A stretch of DNA of 64,000 nucleotides from Acanthopleura granulata (Eukaryota > Mollusca > Polyplacophora > Chitonida > Chitonidae). Positions 56,760-64,000 of the stretch are shown here, piece after piece. Each line of letters opens with the position of its first letter. Position 1 is the stretch's first letter. The stretch covers positions 43,511,613 to 43,575,612 of the forward strand of contig JABBOT010000001.1 in NCBI GenBank assembly GCA_016165875.1, in the 5' to 3' direction. A program made the translations under genes and the position numbers. The notes beneath the pieces were generated by a model, which was not told the DNA's origin, made no database searches, and saw nothing but the letters and a program-made list of their open reading frames with translations.

Positions 56760-59700
56760 AGAAATCTAAAACTCAGTGTGTTTATCTTTTTTTCGATGGC
56801 TTTCTTCATGCTGCATCAAAACATTCAGTCTTTGTTTGCTCATGGTCAAGAATTCAAAGTTTTCTAAGCTCATCTTAATGTTGAGCCTGATGTAATTTGC
56901 CTCCAAGAAACATTTCTTAAACCTAAGTATAATCCTACATTCCCAGGATATGTCATGAAAAGAACTAACAGAATTGGCATGGCCAGTGGTTGGCTAAGTT
57001 AATGAAACGTGGTATTTCATTCACGGAAATTTGCTTCACAGAATTTCGCAGTATTGAAATCCAGGGATTTCAAATTTTTCTTACAGAGGGACGGGTTGTA
57101 AATGTAGTAAACCCTACACAACGGTTTGTAATAGACCAGATATTTCTGAGCCTAGTGCCATTGTATCGACTGCTGAGGGCCCTAAAATAATTTGTGGTGA
57201 TTTTAATGCACATAATGTGTTGTGTGGTAGCTCATCAGCTCATGCCAATGGTTCTGTAGTTGAAGGCACCGTCGAAGATAATAATTTAATTATGTTAAAT
57301 GACGGATGTGGGAACAAGACTCGACGTCCCCTCGGGCAAGTTATCTGCCCTCGATCTGACTTTGTGTTCTAACGAGTTATGTCCTGGTTTTTCATGGTAT
57401 GTGGACTACGATTCACCTAATGGAAGTGAGCACTACCCTGTGGTTGCTATATTTGCGGTATCACTACACTATAATGATGTGGATAACCAGCCTAGATGGA
57501 AAATACGTAGAACTGCTTGGAATACCTCTGCCATTGAATTCTTTTCATTGAATGAATTTGTTGTTTATGGTAACATTGATCAATTTACTGACAACATTAT
57601 AGGCGCTATCAACTCTGCAGCCAATGTCTCAATCCCGAAGTCTTCAGGGGCGGTCTTTTCGAAGCCTCCAGTTCCATGGTGGAGGAAAGAGTATGCTGGT
57701 GTCATACGTCAACATAAGAGAGCTAAGAACAGAGCGTCTCACACCCGTCTGATCAACGATATCGTTTTTTATCGGAAATATAAGGTGTTGCGCAGTGTAC
57801 AATCAAGCAAGCCCAGAGAGCCTATTGGTGAAAGTACTGCTCTGGCATTACTAGTTCAACACCACTAAAGAGGGTATGGGCCCAGGTAAAGGCAGTAAGT
57901 GGTGCTAAGAAGTCTAATAATATTCCTACATTGATATCTGATAACTCACCTTGTGTAAGTGACATTGATAAGTGTAATCTACTAGCGGAAAAGTTTGCAC
58001 ATGTTTCAAGTTCTAGCAACTTTGATTCTGACTTTATCAAACAAGAGCTACTACATAGTTTTGATAATATTCTGTTCGATCATCTGGCTATGAGTAACGA
58101 ATTTGCTCCCCTGGAACTCAAGCAAGCTCTGAGTGGGGAAAAAAGACTCCATACCAGTGGAGGACGGGGTATATTACTCTATGTTCAAAAACCTACCTTA
58201 TGAATGCCTTACAATTATGTTGTTGTTGTACAACACTATTTGGTCAAGAATGAGTCTCCCGGCGTGCTGGAAAACTGCCACTGTGATACCTATTGCCAAG
58301 TCCGGAGAAAATGCTGCAGAGCCGGGGTCGTACCCTCCAATGGCATTAACACAAGTGCTGCGTAAAACGATGACGACCATGATAAACTCCAGACTGGTGT
58401 GGTTTCTAACTAAAAATAATATATTTTCAGACGTACAGAATGGGTTTATATTTAACCGCATTTAGAGTCCTCTATTCAAAAGTCGTTTTTAAACAGAGAA
58501 TCGGTCTTGGCTGTGTGCTGGGATATAGAGAAGACATACGACATGATATGGAGAAGAAGGGTTACTCATGAAGATGCAGAATATTGGTATCGGAGGTAAA
58601 ATGCTCGGATGGGTGAAAGGCTTTTTGTCTGAGAGAGATATACGAGTTCGAACTCGCAAGACCTACTCAGATCCAGGGAATATTGAGAATGGCACTTCTC
58701 ATATCTCCCACTCTTTTCAACATTGCTATAAATGACCTTCCATCCGTACTTCATCCAATGAACCCGTGTACCCTTATTGCAGACGACAAAGCTCTTTGGT
58801 TCCAGTGCCAGGATCTGAACGCTGCAAAGCGGCACATCCAACAGGCTCTAGACGCAATAACACGATGGAGTAAGCTTTGGGGGTTCCGTTTTTCGTGTAT
58901 GAAGTCAGAGGCGGTTGTGTTCAAGAAAAGGAGGATTCCCGCATATATCACTTAAACTCGGTAACACCAACATAAAGCTGTCTTCATCCTTTCGATACTT
59001 GGGTGTCACTTTTGACACCAAATTGACCTGGCGCAAGAACATTGATAATGTTGTTCTCAATTGCAAAAAAGTGCTTAACTTGATAAGGTCTATATCTGGG
59101 AAAAGCTGGGGAGCTGATTATAAATCCTTATTCTTAATATATAGGTCGTTAATCCGATCCAGGCTCGAGAATGGATGTGAAGCTTTGATTCGGCTTGCGA
59201 TATTTTAAAATTTAGGCTTCACACTATCCAGTGTACAGCTTTACGAATTTGCACTGGAGCGATGAAAACAACTCCTTTAAATGTTCTTCAGGTCCATTGC
59301 CAGGAATGGCCTCTCTCAATTAGACGCAAACTGCGCACAGCAAAATTTGGGATGAAGTTAGGAGGCCTTCAACATAATTCAGCCAGTTCAGTGTTTTCAC
59401 CATCTTGTTATGATTCTCTCTATAATCCCAACAAAAACTCACAGCCTTTCAATGTTTGTGCCCAGGATAATTTGCAGAGTGCCGGGGTCAATATCGGACT
59501 TTTACAGAAGGAATGTGTCCCGCCATCTCCCCGCAGGAAGGTCCAACCACCATCTGTACCCATGGACCTGCACTCTCAGGTCCAGAAATCAAACAGTCCT
59601 CACCATATTTCTGTGATTTGTACCAATACGTAAGCAACAATTGGTCTGCATACAAGCAAATTGATACCGATACCTCTAAGTGCCCTGCAACTGGTAAGGT

Positions 59701-60390
59701 TGGGGCTTCGGTTTGCGTACCAGAATTGCCATATGAAAAAGTTCTTAGATTTTCAGGTAACCTGTCTGTATATTCAGCAGAACTCTATGCAATTCTGAAT
59801 GCTCTGCTCTTTCTTTTGGATTTCAGAGAATGGAGAGCTGTTACATTCACAGATTATGTTGGTGCTTTAGTGTCACTGACGTGATTAAAGTGGACAAAAT
59901 GCTACCTTGTCCTGTACGAACTAGTTTATCTGTCGTCCTGTCTATTCTTTGCTGGTCTTGACATTTGCTTGGCTTGGGTTCCTGGGCATTTTGGGGTGCC
60001 CGGTAATGAACGAGCAGATAGACTAGCCAAAAGAGTCCTAGGGCTGCGTGATGTCCCCTTAAATCTCAAACTGACCATATCCGAGGCCCTAAATTAAGTA
60101 AAGCCATTGTCATTTAAACTGTTGCAAACTGAGTGGGACGCCTCAGAGAAGGGCCGTTTTCATCACTCATTTAACCCTGTTGTCAGACTTCATACCAGCC
60201 TCGTTTTTTCCTCATCTAGCAGAAAAGCAGACATCCTGTGCCTCTGACTTCGGTCAGGACACCTCCGAGTTACTAGCTACCGAAAAAGATTCAAGGTAAG
60301 AGAATCAGGTCTGTGTAATGTTTGTCAGGCTGATAAGACCTTCTATCATGTTTTTCTGGTGTGTCCGCATTACACTGCACAGAGACAAAT
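56760..60390 (+). pseudogene. Family 2 ORF2: endonuclease / RT / RNase H fragments
   Basis: Readable blocks in order: DVICLQETFLKP (about 56890); GDFNAHNVLCGS (about 57200); HYPVVAIF (57430, endonuclease end); RT from 57931 with CWKTATVIPIAKSGE (58270), a decayed motif A (CWDIEKTYD, 58520), SPTLFNIAINDLPS (58710) and a mutated catalytic box (LIADDKALW, Ala for Tyr/Val context, 58775); thumb with GVTFDTKLTW; RNase H with SAELYAILNALLFLL, ICLAWVPGHFGVPGNERADR (59965); and a C-terminal knuckle (CNVCQADKTFYHVFLVC, 60320). At least ten frame breaks are present. Confidence 0.78.
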
Positions 60391-60400
60391 CTTTTCTGAT

Positions 60401-61057
60401 CCCCCCGTGGGATTCCCGGGAGTGAAAAGAATAGGGCCCCAGTTCTCTAGGCAAGCTTGTCGTTCGAGGCGACTAACCTAGGGCTCTCGCGTGTGCTTCC
60501 GGTGAATAGAATAGTTCCACAGCCTCCCCGGGCTTGTCGCACAAGGCGATTAAAAGGGGCAACCTGTTTGCCGTGGGTTGTGACCCGTGATGGGGCAGGA
60601 CGGGATCCTGGTGGCTGAGGGTGGGTTGATCTTGCGAGATCCTCACGCCCAACATTCCACTTCGGTCCTTACTTCTCCAAAGACGGGCGGTCGGATGGCC
60701 CGCTCCGATCAATCGGCTGGTCACGCCTGCCTCTGCGTGGTCCCAAAACTTCTCTATATAAACACTCTTTAGAGAACAAATGATTTTTCTCAAATTTCGT
60801 TCGTGGGATTGCGTTTGAGGCGGTGGCTGTAGGGTCAATCAAGTAGTCCGTGTCTAATGTGCAACCTCCTTCATTGGTGGGTGATGGAGGAGCTCGGGTG
60901 GGGAATGGGGTGTGCATATTAAGGCCATCTATTTGAGTATACCCCATGTGGAATCCTTGGTGTCTTTCCTGCTGGGTATCCCCAGGTTCAGGCATCGCCC
61001 TTGTTGGCACTCCGTGGTGGGTGGGGAACACGTGGGATGAATCCCTAATCATTTATT
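60401..61057 (+). promoter_or_regulatory. Copy E 5' UTR with two structured units and TATA string
   Basis: Two units of about 80 bases (60402-60481 and 60482-60560) share gtgaa-a-agaatag and a terminal hairpin. Unit 1 pairs GTCG 459-462 with CGAC 470-473; unit 2 has the same with CGAT (G-T wobble). TATATAAA lies at about 60755. Present in copy A in both units and in copy B in one, so it is a constant part of the family. It likely drives or shapes the element transcript (inference). Confidence 0.55.
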
Positions 61058-61720
61058 ATGAATCTCCTAAATCTTTCAAAAATGCTTCTAACATTCGATC
61101 GTCGTCTCAGCCAACTTCAGGGGCTGATAAAAAGAGGAAGCTGGAGGTTCTATCAGACCCTCTAGACACTGGACAGGAAAGTTGCCCGGTCTTTATTGTT
61201 CTCTCAACAAAGAGTGAACAAAAGCCGGCTTCTAAAATTCATCCTTTTCTTTTGAAGAGGGCTTTGGAGAGTGCAGCAGGCACTTTAAAAAACGTTAAAA
61301 AGCTGCGATCCGGAGACATTGCTATCGAATGTTTCCGGAAACAACAATCAAAAAATTCAGTATCACTAAAAAAAATTTCCGATATATCTGTTTTTACATC
61401 CCCTCACAATACCAATTATCAGGGAATAATACGTGACAGGGATGGGGATATTTTCGACCTATCTGAAGAGGAAATCTGTACAGAATTAAAACCACAGGGT
61501 GTTGTCAGAGTGAAACGTTTCACAACAAAAAGAGCTGCCAACATCCTCAAATTAAACACATACCTGCTGAAATTTAATAGCACCGCTCTACCATCATACA
61601 TCTGCATTGGCCCGTATAGGGTTAATGTGGATTTATACATACCTAACCCGACACGGTGTTTCACTTGCCAAAAATTTGGTCATGGCGAAGGCCAATGTAA
61701 AAATAAACTGGTTTGTTTCC
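61058..61720 (+). pseudogene. Copy E ORF1, 5' part up to the Penelope insertion
   Basis: The start ATG at 61058 is followed within 25 bases by a one-base loss in an A run (relative to copy A), which shifts the frame. From 61080 the ORF1 frame is open (NIRSSSQ, KKRKLEVLSDPL, the KRFTTK region, first knuckle CFTCQKFGHGEGQC) until the insertion at 61720 inside the second knuckle. Confidence 0.85.
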
Positions 61721-61756
61721 TTTTTTAAGTGGCATTTAGAAGTTGGGATGGAAGTA

Positions 61757-61836
61757 CACTGGAACATGTCTTTCTTATGGATATACAACTTCTTGGTTTA
61801 TTATCACGACGTTTCGATGTAGATACTAACATCGTT
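61757..61836 (+). repeat. Penelope left inverted repeat (80 bp)
   Basis: Exact reverse complement of 63279-63358. It ends directly against the truncated coding region. Confidence 0.95.
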
Positions 61837-63085
61837 CCTGGTTGGAACCAAAATCCTAGCACCATGGTCCAAACCAGCTAACTCCCTTATAAACCACTCG
61901 GCAGAATTTTGCAACAAAATCAGACAGATAAAGGAACCATGCCAACTCGTGAGCTATGATGTTGTCGACCTTTTTACTAATGTCCCCACTAACCTAGCTC
62001 TCGATCTGATCAAACAAAAAAAGACAGACAACCCACCCGTCACCCCGCTATCCCCAGGAAGCATCGTACGCCTGCTAGAACACTGCTTATCATCCACATA
62101 CTTCACATGGGGTGATACAATTTACGAGCAGATTCATGGCCTCCCCATGGGATCCCCACTCTCCCCGATAGTCTCAGAGATCTACCTGACAGAACTAGAG
62201 AACAAAGCCTTGTCGACATCACCTATCCAACCCATTTGCTGGATGCGTAAAGTCGACGACACTTTTGTAGCTCTACACCAGAACGATGATCCGACCGTAT
62301 TACTAGACCACCTGAACTCTCAACACCAGCGCATGAAATTTACAATGGAAACAGAAACAGACCGTGAAATACCCTTCCTAGATGTCCAAGTAAAGAGAAC
62401 CACAGATGGCCTACAAACCACAGTCTATCGCAAAGCTACCCACTCTGACCAGTACATCCACTACAAGTCCAACCACCCACCCAAGATTAAGATTGACATC
62501 ATTCCAACCCTCACTAGGAGAGCCACGCACATCTGCACCAACAAGCTAGATGAGGAGACAACACACCTGCGAGCGGTCTTCACCCAACACAATGGATACC
62601 CAGCAAACAAAGTCAACAAAGCAATCCAGAAAATTATACACCCGCCACCAAACCAACTGACTAGAGTCAGAGATGAAGGCCCTGGAATCCGAATAAGCCT
62701 TACAGATATCGGTCCAACCAGCCACAAAATTGCCCGCCTATTAAAACAATCCACAGGAATAGAAACCCTCTTTAAAAACCAGACTACACTCAAATCACTC
62801 CTCCATGTCTCAGGGAAGAAGAGACCCAATAAGCCCTCACCACCCAAAGGAGTCGTATACCAAATAAAATGCAACCGCAACGCAACCTACATCGGAGAAA
62901 CGGGAAGACCTTTAGGAACCCGAATTAAAGAACACAAGTCATCTGTGGAAAAATCTGATTTTAAATCCGCCATTAGTGACCACATCCAACAAAACCCACA
63001 CCACAACATCAAATGGAACACAATCAGAACACTAAACTCTAATCAACCCAACTGGAAAAAGCGTAAACTACAAGAAGCCATTTAG
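61823..63085 (+). CDS. Penelope reverse transcriptase with GIY-YIG endonuclease, N-terminally truncated
   Basis: Open for about 420 codons with no start ATG at the front, because the 5' part is lost at the left inverted repeat. RT motif A is YDVVDLFTNVP; then GLPMGSPLSPIVSEIYL; motif C MRKVDDTFVAL (Lys in the usual Tyr place of YVDD); then FLDVQVKR and YRKATHSDQYIHYKSNHP. The GIY-YIG nuclease is at the C-terminus (GVVYQIKCNRNATYIGETGR, then TRIKEHK). Intact members run about 600-800 residues. No stop or frameshift interrupts the remaining frame, so the insertion is recent. Penelope enzymes cut the target and prime reverse transcription there. Confidence 0.9.
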   Translation: MLTSFLVGTKILAPWSKPANSLINHSAEFCNKIRQIKEPCQLVSYDVVDLFTNVPTNLALDLIKQKKTDNPPVTPLSPGSIVRLLEHCLSSTYFTWGDTIYEQIHGLPMGSPLSPIVSEIYLTELENKALSTSPIQPICWMRKVDDTFVALHQNDDPTVLLDHLNSQHQRMKFTMETETDREIPFLDVQVKRTTDGLQTTVYRKATHSDQYIHYKSNHPPKIKIDIIPTLTRRATHICTNKLDEETTHLRAVFTQHNGYPANKVNKAIQKIIHPPPNQLTRVRDEGPGIRISLTDIGPTSHKIARLLKQSTGIETLFKNQTTLKSLLHVSGKKRPNKPSPPKGVVYQIKCNRNATYIGETGRPLGTRIKEHKSSVEKSDFKSAISDHIQQNPHHNIKWNTIRTLNSNQPNWKKRKLQEAI

Positions 63086-63269
63086 ATAAAGAGATTAAAG
63101 CCTAGCCTCAACATAGATCAAGGGATTTACCTTCCCTCAGTTTATGACCTATTAATCCTCCAAACTGACCTGGAACCCCATCGAGCCTAATCCCCCTGAA
63201 TATTGTTCTACATGTTGACACTTGTAACTCTACTTGCTATATTTAAGAGTGTTGATGTCTTGATTTCAC

Positions 63270-63311
63270 TCACTTGATAACGATGTTAGTATCTACATCG
63301 AAACGTCGTGA
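63270..63311 (+). ncRNA. Degenerate hammerhead-ribozyme-like motif
   Basis: Order of parts: stem I strand TCAC (63270-63273); core TTGATAA (63274-63280; consensus CTGANGA); stem II GATGT/ACATC (63282-63286 with 63295-63299); GAAAC (63300-63304); GTC cleavage-site-like triplet (63305-63307); stem I partner GTGA (63308-63311). Penelope elements are known to carry hammerheads with minimal stem III. The core has C-to-T and G-to-A changes and an extra C, so activity is doubtful. Confidence 0.4.
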
Positions 63312-63358
63312 TAATAAACCAAGAAGTTGTATATCCATAAGAAAGACATGTTCCAGTG
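63279..63358 (-). repeat. Penelope right inverted repeat (80 bp)
   Basis: Exact reverse complement of 61757-61836. It contains the second half of the hammerhead-like motif. Confidence 0.95.
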
Positions 63359-64000
63359 GTTTGTTTCCGATGCGGCATTGAAGGTCATGATGGTTTTGAC
63401 TGCAGCAGCACAGTTAAGTGCTGCAATTGCGGCCGAGATCACATGGCCTGCTCTAAGGACTGTCCTCTTTTCATTAAAGAAAAACAAATACACAATTTAA
63501 AAACTAAACACAACATTTCCTATCAGGAAGCCCACAAACTGGCCTCACTTTCGAGTACCACAGATTTCGTTTGCCAATGTGGTCAAGCGAGCTGCAACAT
63601 CTGTTGCAACTCAAACTTCCTTGACTTGGCCCATTGGAAACGACAAACCTAGCCCGATCTCTTTTGAACATTCAGCTCAACCTGTCCGGCACACTTGTTC
63701 AACCCAGACCACCTCAGTACAAGAAATAAAACCAGTAAACAATGCAAAACAAACTGATAAACCTGAACCTCAGCCCTCTAAAAATCATAATGACAAAATC
63801 AAGTCAAAAAGTACACCTCCAAGTTGTAATATTAAAACCAGTAAACCGAGTGGCCCAACAGAACGTCTGTCTAAGGCCACTCGAGATCCTGTCCAAACAT
63901 TTAACAGGTTTGGATCGTTGGAGGACGTTGTCCCTTCAACATCAGATGCCGATGTGATGGATACATCACCCGCACCAGGGAGATCTTCCAGCCGATCTCC
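63357..64000 (+). pseudogene. Copy E ORF1, continuation after the Penelope insertion
   Basis: The frame resumes with VCFRCGIEGHDGFDC (second knuckle) and CCNCGRDHMACSKDC (third knuckle). A small deletion near 63560 shifts it. The C-terminal Ser/Pro-rich and basic region follows in another frame to the window edge. Confidence 0.82.

Larger units (their letters stand above)
55900..60400 (+). mobile_element. Non-LTR retrotransposon family 2, heavily decayed
   Basis: A different plus-strand LINE: zinc-knuckle ORF1, then endonuclease, RT and RNase H pieces in shifting frames. Motif order again fits the I-like/Jockey-like group. It is cut at 60400 by family-1 copy E, and its 3' end is not in the window. 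It has more stops and frameshifts than any family-1 copy, so it is older. Confidence 0.8.
61721..63356 (+). mobile_element. Penelope-like retroelement, 5'-truncated, inside copy E ORF1
   Basis: Flanked by 12-bp target duplications tggtttgtttcc (61709-61720 and 63357-63368). Perfect 80-bp inverted repeats lie at 61757-61836 and 63279-63358. The reverse transcriptase/GIY-YIG frame sits between. About 36 bases lie between the left duplication and the left inverted repeat. Inverted terminal copies, 5' truncation and variable target duplication are usual for Penelope elements. Comparison with copies A-B gives the uninterrupted target sequence. Confidence 0.92.
60401..64000 (+). mobile_element. Non-LTR retrotransposon family 1, copy E (runs off the window)
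   Basis: It has the full 5' end (same start as copy A) and ORF1 interrupted by a Penelope-like element at 61721-63356. It continues to the window edge before ORF2. Inserted into family 2 at about 60400. Confidence 0.88.

Noticed and set aside
62461..62880. Minus-strand frame of 139 residues
   Set aside because: Antisense shadow of the Penelope coding region.
1..64000. CRISPR array, bacterial operon or rRNA gene
   Set aside because: No regularly spaced short repeats with unique spacers, no Shine-Dalgarno-led gene clusters and no rRNA signature. Introns and LINEs show a eukaryotic genome.

Overview
This is a piece of an animal nuclear genome, most probably a mollusc and perhaps a gastropod. 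The evidence is intron-containing genes with GT-AG splice sites, a secreted PL14 alginate lyase of the kind made by seaweed-eating molluscs, a DUR3-type urea/solute symporter, a tRNA-derived SINE with a molluscan-looking tail, and a heavy load of non-LTR, Penelope, hAT and Polinton elements. The species call is an inference from gene content. There is no bacterial operon structure, and most reading frames are broken transposon genes.

Layout. Positions 1-1980 hold unassigned sequence with a 34-residue coding repeat. Positions 1981-7890 are copy A (minus strand) of a roughly 5.9-kb non-LTR retrotransposon, called family 1 here. It has ORF1 with three zinc knuckles and ORF2 with endonuclease, reverse transcriptase and RNase H. 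Positions 7909-22780 are a nest: a dispersed host repeat (R1) is split by a decayed Polinton/Maverick (8251-22151, inverted terminal repeats, integrase, PolB fragments), and that Polinton is split by family-1 copy B (15246-21072). Positions 24268-30205 hold a seven-exon minus-strand DUR3-like gene that reads without interruption for 762 residues and has a SINE in an intron. Positions 30.4-36.9 kb are mostly intergenic, with an orphan C2H2 finger exon and a CCAAT/TATA promoter candidate at 36.15-36.25 kb.

Positions 37405-54990 hold a tandem segmental duplication. Each unit carries a dead hAT transposase followed by a PL14 gene. The upstream PL14 copy is destroyed by a 17-nt and a 270-nt deletion; the downstream copy (52710-54603, three exons, 275 residues) is intact. 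Between the units lie two family-1 copies head to head (C minus, D plus). Positions 55.9-64.0 kb form a three-level nest: a decayed second non-LTR element (family 2) is cut by family-1 copy E, whose ORF1 is cut inside its zinc knuckles by a Penelope-like element with GIY-YIG domain, perfect 80-bp inverted repeats and a 12-bp target duplication.

Only two host genes look functional: the DUR3-like transporter (membrane uptake of urea or similar solute) and the downstream PL14 lyase (extracellular breakdown of alginate-type polymer). Everything else with coding character is transposon-derived. Exon boundaries were deduced by hand from splice sites and reading phase. Family assignments rest on motifs read by eye, without database searches.
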